Positions 27,809 through 37,422 of a DNA stretch of 64,000 nucleotides are shown here, one piece after another. Position numbers and translations under genes: made by a program. Source of the stretch: Capnocytophaga sp. ARDL2 (GTDB taxonomy: Bacteria; Bacteroidota; Bacteroidia; Flavobacteriales; Flavobacteriaceae); assembly GCF_041530365.1 (NCBI RefSeq), contig NZ_CP168034.1:1116001-1180000 (forward strand). The letters are read 5' to 3'. The stretch's first letter is position 1. Every line of letters begins with the position of its first letter. A model generated the notes under the pieces. It did no database searches and was not told the origin of the DNA. It worked only from the letters and a program-made list of their open reading frames with translations.

Positions 27809-28151
27809 TTCAGTTCGATTTACAAAAATTGAAACGCAAAATTAGTAAGAATGATTAGCAAACGTAGCATTTTGTTGATGTTTTAACGATACATTTGATA
27901 AATAATAAAATGAATGTAAGATTTAGATGAAAGTTGAAAAGAATATAATTTTAACATTTTAAGAAAAAATAAAAGATAAAAAGGGAATTGAAGTTGTAAC
28001 TGATATAAAATCAATTTGATAAGAGTTTTAGCAAAGAGTTTAAACGAAAAAAAAATAATTTTCAACATTTATTTGGGTAAAAAAAATGACAAAAAAAAAC
28101 TTAATACTCGCAAAAAAGATGTAAATTTCGCACTTAAAAATATTTTTAAAG
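27809..28151. other. AT-rich intergenic region
   Basis: It separates divergent genes. On the minus strand TAATTTTG (27837-27844) can serve the MFS gene. Before the plus-strand gene, TAAATTTC (about 28122) is one mismatch from a -7 element without a matching -33. No RNA gene or repeat was seen. Confidence 0.4.
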
Positions 28152-28574
28152 ATGAATAGATTACTAAGTATTGCAGCGACAGTGTTTTTTACTGTTCAAG
28201 TTTATTCTCAGCAATCATCAAGTGAAGTAACGCCAAATGTAGATCCAAGGATTGTAGAAGTTTTTGGAGATCAGTTGGAAAATTTGGTATTAAACAACAA
28301 AGATCGATTAGAATCTTTGACATTTTTGCTTAATGAACGAGTGAAAATTGTTGAGATTCCGTACTGGGAAGGAGAAGGATATACAAAATTGTCAGAAGTG
28401 CCTTTGTTTAATCCTTACAATAAAGATTTAAAACGAGATGAGGATTTCAATCCTTATACTTTTAATGTATTGAAGTATAATATGAATTTTCATTCTCGAG
28501 GGACACAATATTATAGAGTAGATAATTCTATCTATGTAATAAAAATATTGAACAGAAATTTAAAAGATAAATAG
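28152..28574 (+). CDS. Secreted hypothetical protein paired with the giant T9SS protein
   Basis: A protein of 140 residues with a signal peptide (LLSIAATVFFTVQVYSQ). The mature part is helical at first (LENLVLNNKDRLESLTFLLNER) and then rich in aromatic and charged residues. No family is recognised. It ends seven bases before the 1924-residue type IX protein, so the two are almost certainly co-transcribed, and it may act as a chaperone, anchor or modulator for its large partner; this is inference from position only. Confidence 0.65.
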   Translation: MNRLLSIAATVFFTVQVYSQQSSSEVTPNVDPRIVEVFGDQLENLVLNNKDRLESLTFLLNERVKIVEIPYWEGEGYTKLSEVPLFNPYNKDLKRDEDFNPYTFNVLKYNMNFHSRGTQYYRVDNSIYVIKILNRNLKDK

Positions 28575-28581
28575 TAAACAA

Positions 28582-31500
28582 ATGAAACAAAGATTATTTA
28601 TTTCATTGCTCGCATTATTTACTTGTGTATTTGGTGCAGTAGCACAGACAATTTATCCGATGCCTATCAATGGTACTATTAACGCCTGTTCGGGTGTTTT
28701 TACCGATTTTGGTGGTGTTGACGGTAATTATGGAAATCACGAGGTACGTGAGGTAACCATTTGTCCAGATACAAATATTGTTGGAGATGTAATTCAATTA
28801 GATTTTACATCTTTTAGTACGCAACAAAATCAAGATATTTTGTATATCTATGATGGGATGAATGTTGGAGCTCCATTAATTGGAGAGTATTCAGGTACTG
28901 AATCTCCAGGGATAGTTATGCCTTCTGGAGAAAATCCAACAGGATGTCTTACTGTTCGCTTTATTTCTGATGGAACGGGGACAAATTCTGGATGGGCTGC
29001 AAATATAGCTTGTGTGCCTCCTTGTCAATCAATTAATGCATTTTTGCAAAGTTCATCTCCTACTGCAAATGCAAATGGAATTATTCGTGCTTGTGTCGGA
29101 CAACCAATCACTCTAAATGGTAGAGGAGAATTTGGGTTGTCTGGAGTAAATGCTTCGTATAAATGGGTGATGGATGATGGAACTGTTTTACATGGTCAGA
29201 ATGTTGAACATTCGTATTCTCAGCCTGGAATATATCGTGTAAATTTATTTATTACAGATCCTAATGGTTGTAGAAATGCTAATTATATCAACCAAACGAT
29301 TCACATTGCACCAGAACCTACAATTACAGCTACTCTGCCAGAGGAGGTGTGTTTTGGTTCTACTACTACCTTTGATGTAAATGTTACATACCCAACTATT
29401 ACAAAAGATTGTGTGGTTCCTCAAACAGGAACTACATTCTTGCCGGATGGAGATGACAACTATTATAGTTCATATTTAGTGGTAGATTGTTATGAACCAA
29501 CTCAATTGATTGAGAATGTAAATCAAATTAGTAGAATTTGTGTAAATATGGAGCATTCTTATTCAGGGGATTTTACAATTAGAGTTTTTGCTCCAAATGG
29601 TCAACCAGTAATTTTGCATAATCAAGGAGGAGGAGGTACATTTTGGGGGCATCCTGTCGATGTAGACGATGATTTAACACCAGGGATTGGTGAAACATAT
29701 TGTTTTACTATGAATGCTCAAACGACAGTTATTAATGGACAGACTATGCCAGGAGGTGTTATTCCAACTAATGGACAAATGTTTGTACCAGGAGATTATT
29801 TACCTGTTGGAAATTTTGCTCCCTTTGTAGGCTCAAATGTAAACGGAGAATGGCGTTTAGAAATTCATGATCAATTACATTCGGATAATGGATATGTATT
29901 TGCATGGTGGATAGAATATGACGATTCGATTTTACCAGCTCAGTTTTCATTTACTCCTACAGTAGCAAATATTTCAACTCCTTTGATCAATGGAGTAACT
30001 GCTGTAAATGGTAATCAAATTACGATTGAACCAACAACTGAGGGAGAATTGTGTATTCCAGTTACAATATTAAATGATTTTGGATGTGAAGTTCAAACCA
30101 CATTCTGTACGGATATTTTTGCAAGAATTATTGCGGGTAATCCAAATAATTTAAGTGACTGTGTTAATATTTCTGGAATAGGAGAGTTTGATTTAAGTGA
30201 AGTATTGCCAGAAATTACGGTTGATCCTTTGTATGTAGTTACTTTCCATGATTCTCAAGAAGATGCAGTTGAAGGAACTGGTGTTTTACCTTATGCTCAA
30301 ACACAAAATATTGACGATGGTGCTCGTACAATTTATGTTCGTATTAAAAATATAAATACTGGGTGTTTGGCATATAGAACATTCCAAATCATTCCAGTAC
30401 AATGTATACTTGCATTGAACCACTTACCTGATTTGTCTGTTTGTGGTGTGGCTCCTCAGACGTTTGATTTGTCTGTTTATACTCCAATAGTATATAACAA
30501 TGATGCGTCTTTTAATGTGACTTATCATTTAACTGAAGAGGCAGCACTTGCAGGTACCAATGCTATTCCTGATGCTCAATTGGATAACTTTAACGGTACA
30601 AACGGTCAAGAGATTTTTGTGAGAGTAGCTCATATATCAGATCCAGATGTATTTGATACCACATCTTTCCAATTGTGGATTCACCCACTTCCAAACATCC
30701 CAGCAACATTGCCAGTAGCGATTGCATGTGATAATGGAAATGGAGCAGGAACATTTGATTTGAATTTGTCAACCAATCAAATCACTTTGTCTCCAATGTT
30801 GACAGTTTCTTACTATGCAAATGAAGCGGATGCTGAATTGGGATATGTAGAATTGCAATTGCCTTTGAGTTATACATCTACACCTGGAACAATTTACGTT
30901 CGAGTACAAAATGCAACAACAGGATGTTATGTAGTACGTCCGTTGCAATTGAGCTTGCGTGCATTGCCTACGGCTATCGAAATTCCAGGATTGACATTGT
31001 GTGATCAAGGAAACGACGGTAGATCGGTGTTTAATTTGCAAGCGACAGCAATTCAAATTGCAGGTAATCCAATTCCAGAGGGAGTTCAAGTTACGTATCA
31101 CGAAACATTGACAGATGCGAATTTGAACCAAAATGCGATTGCTACACCAACAGCATACGAAAACATCGTGTTGAACAATCAAACGGTTTACGTAAGAGTT
31201 GGATATCAAAACTCAAACTGTGCGAGTGTAGTTCCATTGGAATTGAATGTAACACCAACACCAGAATTAGGAGCTTTATCACATTCATTATATGCATGTG
31301 ATACAGATAATGATTTGATTGAGGTGTTTGATTTGACAGAAGCGACTTCTGTATTCTTAGGATCATTAGATGCAGGTCAATATACAGTAACCTATCACAC
31401 AACACAAGAGTTGGCATTGACAGGATCAAATTCTATTGTAAATCCAACTGCTTTTTCAAATGCTACAGCAAGTACCATATATGTACGAGTGGCAAATAAT

Positions 31501-34356
31501 GCTACAGGATGTACTTCAGTAGGAATCTTGAATTTGCGTATCAACAGAACGCCAGTAGTTCCAGCCGTAGTACCATCTTACACATTGTGTGATGAAAACG
31601 GAAACGGATTTGAAACCTTTGATTTATTGTCGAGAATTCCGTTGATTATCGGAGAGCAACAAGGATTAGGAGTTACTTTCCACTATACAGCAAACGATGC
31701 GTTGACAGGAGTTAATCCATTGCCAACGACGTATCAAAACGTAGTAGCAAATGTACAAACGTTGTACATTAGAGTAGTAAACCAATCTACAGGATGTTTC
31801 TCTACAACTACTATGGATATCAGAGTAGAGCCCAATCCACAGATTACATTGCCAACAGAGCCATTCTCAATCTGTAACATCGGAGGAACCGGCGGATTTG
31901 GAACGATTGATTTGGTAGAACATATTTTGCCATTGGTTCAAGGGACAGGATTTGCAGTTTCATATTTCGAAACACAAAACAATGCCATCAACAACATCCA
32001 ACCAATTGCAGTACCGCAAGCATACAACAACTTGCAAACGACCACCCCAGTGGTTTGGATTAGAGTAACGAATGCATATGGATGTTTTACAGTGTATCCA
32101 ATCACATTCCATTTAGAAACAGCACCGGCAATGCCAGTAACCTTGCCAGAAGTAAATGTATGTGATACCTTTGGAGAAACAAATGATGGAATTTCGATTT
32201 TTGATTTGACAGTTCAAAACGCATTGATTTATGCAACGAACGCATCAGTAGATCCATCAGAATTAGAGATTAAATATTATACTTCATTGGCAAATGCTGA
32301 GCAGGGAATCAACTGGATTGGAAATCCAACACAGTATGAAAATACAGAAAATCCACAAACGATTTGGGTGACAGTAAATAGAGTAGGGTCAAAATGTTTG
32401 CGTTTGCGTAGTTTTACCATCCAAACAAGAATGCCACTTGCATTGACTACACCAACGACTATCAGTAAGTGTGAAACTACCTTGCCAAACGTAGGTCAAG
32501 AACAAGTGGATTTGACCATCAGAGAAGTTCAAATACAAGGAGGTGTACAAGTATTCGGAGTAACATTTGCTTACTATACATCGGCAGTAGACAGAGCAAA
32601 CGAAGTAAATGCAATCGCAGACCCCACAACGTTTGTAACAAGTACAGCGAATCAAACGATTTACATAGCAGTAACCAACCAATACGGATGTGTGAGCTAT
32701 ACAGAATTGGAAGTACGCATCTTGCCATTGCCAGAGATAAATGAATCACCAACACCTTTGAAAGCGTGTGTATCGCCAGACAATGCACCGTTAGGTATCT
32801 TTGATTTGACATCAAAACAGTTTGAGATTTCAAATGATATAGCCAACTTGACGTTTAGATACTATACAAATTCAGACGGAGCTTATACGGCAGATCCAAA
32901 CTCGTTGATTATGAACCCAACGCAGTATCTTGCACAAACAGGAATTGTTTACGTACGAGTTTCAAACAACCCAACGATAGAAAGTAACTCTTGTTTTGTA
33001 GTAGTGCCGTTGCAATTGGTAGTACTACCTACGGTAAACGTACCACAGTTGTCGCCAATGTATGTATGTATCGAAAACACGAACGGATACCATACTTTCA
33101 ATTTAGAAGATAAAAAATCTGAGATATTGGGCAACTTGCCAGCAGGAGATTACATGGTGAAATATTATACGAGCGAAGAAAACGCAATCAATGATAATGC
33201 CCCAGTACCTTATATCTACACCAATATCGTACAGACAGTACAAGAGATTTGGGTGCGAGTATATCACAACGAGGTAGGATGTTTCGGAATAGGTTCGTTT
33301 GAATTGAGAGTAGAAGAAGAGGTGAAAGCCTTTATGCCGGTAAGCACTGCATTCTGTGAAGACGATGCACAAAACGATGGAAATACCGTTATGGATTTGA
33401 CACGTTTGAATGCTGAAATTATCGGAACACAGATATCAACACCATTGTCAGTACGTTATTTCGATGCACAAGGCAACTTGATTGCAGACCCAACCTCGTA
33501 CAATGGTACAGATGGAGATGAAATCACAGCAGTAGTATTCAACACAATTCCAGGAATGCAATGTAGAGCAACAGTGACATTTACAGTAACAACGATTCCA
33601 GGTCCAGAGGTGCCAAATATACCAAATGGCGTAGTGTGTTTTGATTTCCACAACCCATCAGAGTTGATCAAGGGATACACAATGGATACACGATTGCCAG
33701 AAGGAGGAGATTATACTTTCCAATGGATGGACGGGAATGGAGTAGTTGTAGGAACAGGAAGTAGCTATACAGCGGTAGCTCCAGGAGATTACACATTGAT
33801 AGTAACATACTTGCCAACAGGCTGTACATCTACACGAACGATAGTTGTAACAGAAGGTCCAAGAATTACTTTAGAAGAAATCCGATTTACGGAAGACTTT
33901 AGCGAATTGATGAGCATGGAAGTAATTGCCAATGCAGGAAATGGAGTTACATTAGAGTATCAATTAGATGAAGGCGAATGGCAAGAGAGCAATGTGTTTA
34001 TGAATGTAATACCAGGAGAACACATGCTGCGAATAAGAGTGAAAAACGGCGTTTACTGTCCGTTAGAGAAAGAGGTATTAGTGATGGGTCATCCGTTGTT
34101 CTTTACGCCAAACAATGATGGGCAAAATGATACATGGAACATCAGGGCGTTGAAAGATCAGCCAGATTCAAAAATCTATATCTTTGACAGATACGGAAAA
34201 TTATTGAAACAAATCAGTGGATCAGGACCAGGTTGGGACGGAACATACAATGGGCAACCAATGCCAGCAACTGATTACTGGTTCAAAGTAATCTACGTAG
34301 ATAAACGAACAGGATTAGAAAAAGAAGCAACAGGACACTTTAGTTTAATAAGATAG
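28582..34356 (+). CDS. Giant T9SS-secreted surface protein with about 12 tandem repeats (type B sorting domain)
   Basis: A protein of 1924 residues. Order: signal peptide (1-22); CUB-like domain (about 30-140, with DILYIYDG); PKD-like domain (about 150-240); a proprotein-convertase P-like domain (about 270-450, with EWRLEIHDQ); about 12 repeats of 85-95 residues (about 525-1675); an Ig-like segment; and a gliding-motility-type C-terminal domain (about 1835-1924, FFTPNNDGQNDTWNI, IYIFDRYGKLLKQI, PATDYWFKVIY), which directs export by T9SS and surface attachment. The repeats end in strand patterns like YVRVxNxxTGC. The likely role is adhesion, gliding or binding of host or food polymers; no catalytic motif was seen. 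It is close to SprB-like adhesins in style but shorter. Confidence 0.88.
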   Translation: MKQRLFISLLALFTCVFGAVAQTIYPMPINGTINACSGVFTDFGGVDGNYGNHEVREVTICPDTNIVGDVIQLDFTSFSTQQNQDILYIYDGMNVGAPLIGEYSGTESPGIVMPSGENPTGCLTVRFISDGTGTNSGWAANIACVPPCQSINAFLQSSSPTANANGIIRACVGQPITLNGRGEFGLSGVNASYKWVMDDGTVLHGQNVEHSYSQPGIYRVNLFITDPNGCRNANYINQTIHIAPEPTITATLPEEVCFGSTTTFDVNVTYPTITKDCVVPQTGTTFLPDGDDNYYSSYLVVDCYEPTQLIENVNQISRICVNMEHSYSGDFTIRVFAPNGQPVILHNQGGGGTFWGHPVDVDDDLTPGIGETYCFTMNAQTTVINGQTMPGGVIPTNGQMFVPGDYLPVGNFAPFVGSNVNGEWRLEIHDQLHSDNGYVFAWWIEYDDSILPAQFSFTPTVANISTPLINGVTAVNGNQITIEPTTEGELCIPVTILNDFGCEVQTTFCTDIFARIIAGNPNNLSDCVNISGIGEFDLSEVLPEITVDPLYVVTFHDSQEDAVEGTGVLPYAQTQNIDDGARTIYVRIKNINTGCLAYRTFQIIPVQCILALNHLPDLSVCGVAPQTFDLSVYTPIVYNNDASFNVTYHLTEEAALAGTNAIPDAQLDNFNGTNGQEIFVRVAHISDPDVFDTTSFQLWIHPLPNIPATLPVAIACDNGNGAGTFDLNLSTNQITLSPMLTVSYYANEADAELGYVELQLPLSYTSTPGTIYVRVQNATTGCYVVRPLQLSLRALPTAIEIPGLTLCDQGNDGRSVFNLQATAIQIAGNPIPEGVQVTYHETLTDANLNQNAIATPTAYENIVLNNQTVYVRVGYQNSNCASVVPLELNVTPTPELGALSHSLYACDTDNDLIEVFDLTEATSVFLGSLDAGQYTVTYHTTQELALTGSNSIVNPTAFSNATASTIYVRVANNATGCTSVGILNLRINRTPVVPAVVPSYTLCDENGNGFETFDLLSRIPLIIGEQQGLGVTFHYTANDALTGVNPLPTTYQNVVANVQTLYIRVVNQSTGCFSTTTMDIRVEPNPQITLPTEPFSICNIGGTGGFGTIDLVEHILPLVQGTGFAVSYFETQNNAINNIQPIAVPQAYNNLQTTTPVVWIRVTNAYGCFTVYPITFHLETAPAMPVTLPEVNVCDTFGETNDGISIFDLTVQNALIYATNASVDPSELEIKYYTSLANAEQGINWIGNPTQYENTENPQTIWVTVNRVGSKCLRLRSFTIQTRMPLALTTPTTISKCETTLPNVGQEQVDLTIREVQIQGGVQVFGVTFAYYTSAVDRANEVNAIADPTTFVTSTANQTIYIAVTNQYGCVSYTELEVRILPLPEINESPTPLKACVSPDNAPLGIFDLTSKQFEISNDIANLTFRYYTNSDGAYTADPNSLIMNPTQYLAQTGIVYVRVSNNPTIESNSCFVVVPLQLVVLPTVNVPQLSPMYVCIENTNGYHTFNLEDKKSEILGNLPAGDYMVKYYTSEENAINDNAPVPYIYTNIVQTVQEIWVRVYHNEVGCFGIGSFELRVEEEVKAFMPVSTAFCEDDAQNDGNTVMDLTRLNAEIIGTQISTPLSVRYFDAQGNLIADPTSYNGTDGDEITAVVFNTIPGMQCRATVTFTVTTIPGPEVPNIPNGVVCFDFHNPSELIKGYTMDTRLPEGGDYTFQWMDGNGVVVGTGSSYTAVAPGDYTLIVTYLPTGCTSTRTIVVTEGPRITLEEIRFTEDFSELMSMEVIANAGNGVTLEYQLDEGEWQESNVFMNVIPGEHMLRIRVKNGVYCPLEKEVLVMGHPLFFTPNNDGQNDTWNIRALKDQPDSKIYIFDRYGKLLKQISGSGPGWDGTYNGQPMPATDYWFKVIYVDKRTGLEKEATGHFSLIR
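30160..33610 (+). repeat. Array of about 12 protein-level repeats with paired cysteines
   Basis: Each unit starts with a cysteine-led motif (CDxxGNGxxxFDL-like), has a central YYxTxxDA segment and closes with IYVRVxNxxTGC. Eleven of twelve units hold one cysteine at the start and one near the end; the second unit (about 30440-30690) lacks the closing cysteine. DNA identity between units is low, so the array is old. Confidence 0.75.
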
Positions 34357-34378
34357 TTCGTTATTCTATATTAATTTA

Positions 34379-34417
34379 AAAAAAACTCGCAAACTTTAGT
34401 TTGCGAGTTTTTTTTTT
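34379..34417 (+). terminator. Terminator of the T9SS protein operon
   Basis: A 14-base stem AAAAACTCGCAAAC / GTTTGCGAGTTTTT with a TTTA loop and long T-run, one of the strongest hairpins in the window. Confidence 0.92.
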
Positions 34418-34421
34418 GCTA

Positions 34422-34466
34422 TGTAACATTAGTTACACAACTATAGAAATGTACTAGTTACTTTTG
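34422..34466 (+). promoter_or_regulatory. Crp/Fnr-type operator and promoter of the YeeE/YedE pair
   Basis: The perfect palindrome TGTAACATTAGTTACA (34422-34437) is centred 29.5 bases before TACTTTTG (34459-34466), a full -7 match. The spacing equals that of the ccoS promoter, but the half-site is TGTAAC instead of TGAC. No TTTG lies at -33. Confidence 0.75.
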
Positions 34467-34481
34467 TAAAAAATAATTACA

Positions 34482-35051
34482 ATGAGTATAATAGAGATTA
34501 TAAAACAACCTTGGCCTTGGTATATTGCAGGTCCTTTGATAGGTCTGACAGTACCTACATTATTGATTTTAGGAAATAAAAGTTTTGGAATTAGCTCATC
34601 TTTGCGACATATTTGTGCGATGTGTATGCCAGCAAAAATTCCCTTTTTCAACTATAATTGGCGAAAAGAATTGTGGAATATATTGTTTGTAGTTGGTGTT
34701 TTTATAGGAGGAATTATTGCTTCTCAATTTCTTTCAAATCCCGATGAAATTATCGTAAATGAGCATTTAAAATCCGAATTAGCGACTTATGGTATCCACG
34801 ATTATAGTCAAATCGTGCCTATGGATTTGTTTACATGGGACAATTTGTTTACCCTCAAAGGATTTGTATTAATGGTAGTCGGTGGTTTTTTGGTAGGATT
34901 TGGAACGCGATATGCAGGTGGATGCACGAGTGGGCATGCCATTATGGGATTGTCAAATTTGCAACTAACATCGTTGATAGCTACTATTTGTTTTATGATG
35001 GGAGGGTTTTTTATGGCAAATGTACTCTTGCCTTATATTTTATCACTTTAA
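34482..35051 (+). CDS. YeeE/YedE family transporter, first half
   Basis: A protein of 189 residues with about four to five membrane helices. It has the family motif GFGTRYAGGCTSGHAIMGLSNLQ near residue 140, holding the conserved cysteine, and PWPWYIAGPLIGL at the start. YeeE/YedE proteins import thiosulfate or related sulfur compounds; the two-part form with the next gene is usual in Bacteroidota. The two conserved cysteines of the full pore are split between the two proteins (GCTSGH here, GACPGP in the next), so they probably work as one complex. Confidence 0.9.
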   Translation: MSIIEIIKQPWPWYIAGPLIGLTVPTLLILGNKSFGISSSLRHICAMCMPAKIPFFNYNWRKELWNILFVVGVFIGGIIASQFLSNPDEIIVNEHLKSELATYGIHDYSQIVPMDLFTWDNLFTLKGFVLMVVGGFLVGFGTRYAGGCTSGHAIMGLSNLQLTSLIATICFMMGGFFMANVLLPYILSL

Positions 35052-35063
35052 AAAAATAAAAAG

Positions 35064-35546
35064 ATGAATCAAGAAAAAAATATACGTACTCAAGATGCAA
35101 TGTGTATCAATGAAAGCAAATTAAAACACAATAGTTTTCACTTGATAAAATATTTAATCGTAGGAATTATTTTCGGAATATTGTTTGTCAAAGCGGAAGT
35201 GGTAAGTTGGTTTCGAATTCAAGAAATGTTTCGAATGCAATCCTTTCACATGTATGGAATCATAGGGAGTGCAGTGCTTACAGCTATGATTTCTGTGTTT
35301 ATAATCAAGAAATTCAACATAAAGACCATTTATGGTGAAAAAATAACCATTGCAACTAAAACATTTAACAAAGGACAAATCTATGGTGGTTTGCTCTTTG
35401 GTTTTGGTTGGGCACTTACAGGAGCATGTCCAGGTCCATTGTTTGCTCAAATAGGATTGGGAGCAACTGTAATTTCAATCACATTATTAAGTGCAATCTT
35501 TGGTACTTGGGTATATGGATATTTTAGAGAAAAACTGCCACATTAA
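35064..35546 (+). CDS. YeeE/YedE family transporter, second half (DUF6691 type)
   Basis: A protein of 160 residues with about four membrane helices and the motif FGFGWALTGACPGPLFAQIG near residue 115, matching the second half of a full-length YeeE. The cysteine in GACPGP is the counterpart of GCTSGH in the upstream protein. It starts 12 bases after the first half. A terminator follows. Confidence 0.9.
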   Translation: MNQEKNIRTQDAMCINESKLKHNSFHLIKYLIVGIIFGILFVKAEVVSWFRIQEMFRMQSFHMYGIIGSAVLTAMISVFIIKKFNIKTIYGEKITIATKTFNKGQIYGGLLFGFGWALTGACPGPLFAQIGLGATVISITLLSAIFGTWVYGYFREKLPH

Positions 35547-35574
35547 TTCCTTCACTATATAGTATATATGTAAG

Positions 35575-35613
35575 TAGAGGTTGTCTGTAAATTAACGGAC
35601 AGCCTCTTTTTGC
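35575..35613. terminator. Terminator after the YeeE/YedE pair
   Basis: Stem AGAGGTTGTCTGT / ACGGACAGCCTCT (with two G-T pairs), AAATTA loop, T5 run. It lies between the pair and a convergent gene remnant. Confidence 0.8.
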
Positions 35614-35614
35614 C

Positions 35615-37165
35615 TTAAAAATCAATTTTATCTTTTAGCTCTTTCCATTTTTGAGGGGAAAGTTTTATGACGATGTCGTTGGGTAAGAAGATGTATAGAT
35701 TTTGTGTTTTTTCAATATGTGCGGTATTTACCAAACTCTTTCTCTGGAATGTAACCCAATAGTCTATCGAATAGGTTTTGCAAAACTCATAACATTCTTC
35801 CCAGTTTTTCTTTATCAAAACAGCTTCTCCATTTTTTTAAAGCATGCGTTTGCAACGAGCGTGCATATCGTCTAGAACGATTGCTATGTAATCTTTTGAG
35901 AAAATTCGTTTCTGAATTTTTAAATAATCCTCTATCCATATTGCTTCGGATAAATGATGTTTTTTATAGTTTTGTTCGCCTTCTGCTATGTATTCATGAA
36001 GATGATTGGTCAATTTTTCATAAATAGGTTTGGTTATATCTCTCCGTACAAAACGGTAATCATTATGTTATATAGATTCAAACTTTGTTCTTTTCTCGCA
36101 AATTTTTATTCTACCGCTGAGTTTTCAAGGTCTTTTACCGCTTTGTACATCAGTCTTTTATATGTATTTGTCCCTACATACAAAATATTATCACTACTGA
36201 TAAAATTGTAAAATCCTGCTACATCCGTTGCAAGTGTTTTTTGTTTAAAATCAGAGTTGAATAATGATATACAAAGACCGTTTTCGTTGTTGACAATCAG
36301 TTGATTGCCATAGTTGCGACATCCTAGTAGAAATCTGATGTCATTTGCCTTGCTTTGTGTGATTTTTTCGCCATCAATGATACTCAAATAGCCATTGTAC
36401 GAACCCACCCATACTTTGCCATCATCCGTTTGACCTATACAAAAAATAGTATCAGAATTGAAATCGTTGAACAATCGAGGGTATTTTTTTTAGATGAAAT
36501 TTTTCCGTTTTTATTGCGTAAAATTCCTTTGTCTATATCTATGCGATTTGTAAAATAGAAATCGTCTAATGAAAAAAAATGAAATTGTCCAATGTAAAAT
36601 CTAAGGTTTTTACAAGAGTGAAATGCTCGTTTTTTAGGGAATAAATTTCTGTTTTGTTTTCCGAAGGATAAACTCTACCCACATACGATTGATTTTTGTC
36701 TGAAAATATATAAAACCAATATCCTTTTTATTGAAAATAGGTACAATTTGGTCGTTTTCTATGCGATAAACGATGGTTTGATTATTGACACCGTCGTTTG
36801 CTATACAATAAATGGTCTTGTTATTTACAAAGATATTTGAAAAGAAATACCCATCGGGCGTATTGTCCAATTCTTTGTATTTACTGATATTGTTAAACAA
36901 AAATGATTCGATACGCGTAAGGGATTTGCTTCGTAATATATAAATTTTACCGTCAACAACGATAGAATGTTCCAGATTGACGTTTTTAGGTTGGTTAGGA
37001 AAGAAAAAATCATGAGAATAATTACTTCCCAATTTGCTTATTGTACGAGAAGCGTATTCATTTACAAAAACACTACCGTCGGGTAGGATTTGTAGATAGC
37101 TCCATGAGTTGTGAAGAGTTTTTATAATAGAATGTTTGTTGTATTTATAGACATTACTTTCTCAG
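35615..37165 (-). pseudogene. Decayed beta-propeller sensor gene with C-terminal regulatory-type domain
   Basis: Three open fragments and the frames between them translate as one protein. The N-terminal part (37165 to about 36110) has propeller repeats such as WSYLQILPDGSVFVNE, DGKIYILRSKSLTRIE and TDDGKVWVGSYNGYLSI, the style of two-component-regulator propeller blades. The C-terminal part (36000-35615) has a helical run (LTNHLHEYIAEGEQNYKK) and ends FLPNDIVIKLSPQKWKELKDKIDF. Frame breaks occur near 36660-36730, in an eight-T run near 36570 (as read on the coding strand), in an eight-A run near 36485, a stop near 36060, and a TAA at 35837-35839. The gene appears dead. The effector domain is not identified with confidence. 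Confidence 0.7.
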
Positions 37166-37371
37166 ACGAGGAGTTGATAATGTGCTCATCCAGTGCTAAA
37201 TAAAACCAAAAGGAATGTTAAAAATATTTTTTTTTTATAGGGCAAAAGTACTGTTTACTTCTGAAATGAACCAATCGTACATGTACGATTTTCGACAGTT
37301 CAAGCACGATTTTACACCATTGATGCATGAAATTGAGGGGTTGTATAAAAATGATACAACCTCAAATTTAT

Positions 37372-37403
37372 TTTGCCAATCCTAAACAAAAACCGTATTT
37401 TTG
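37372..37403 (+). promoter_or_regulatory. Promoter of dnaX
   Basis: TTTG (37372-37375), a 20-base spacer and TATTTTTG (37396-37403): a full match to the Bacteroidota consensus, ending 19 bases before the ATG at 37423. It supports that start over the earlier in-frame start at 37327. Confidence 0.8.
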
Positions 37404-37422
37404 CCATTCGAATACAGAATTT

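Noticed and set aside
30590..33680. Minus-strand frames opposite the giant T9SS protein
   Set aside because: They follow the repeats on the other strand and are rich in Cys, Ser and Tyr by composition only.
37327..37422. Longer N-terminus for DnaX
   Set aside because: A consensus promoter lies inside this stretch and the family N-terminus begins at the ATG at 37423.
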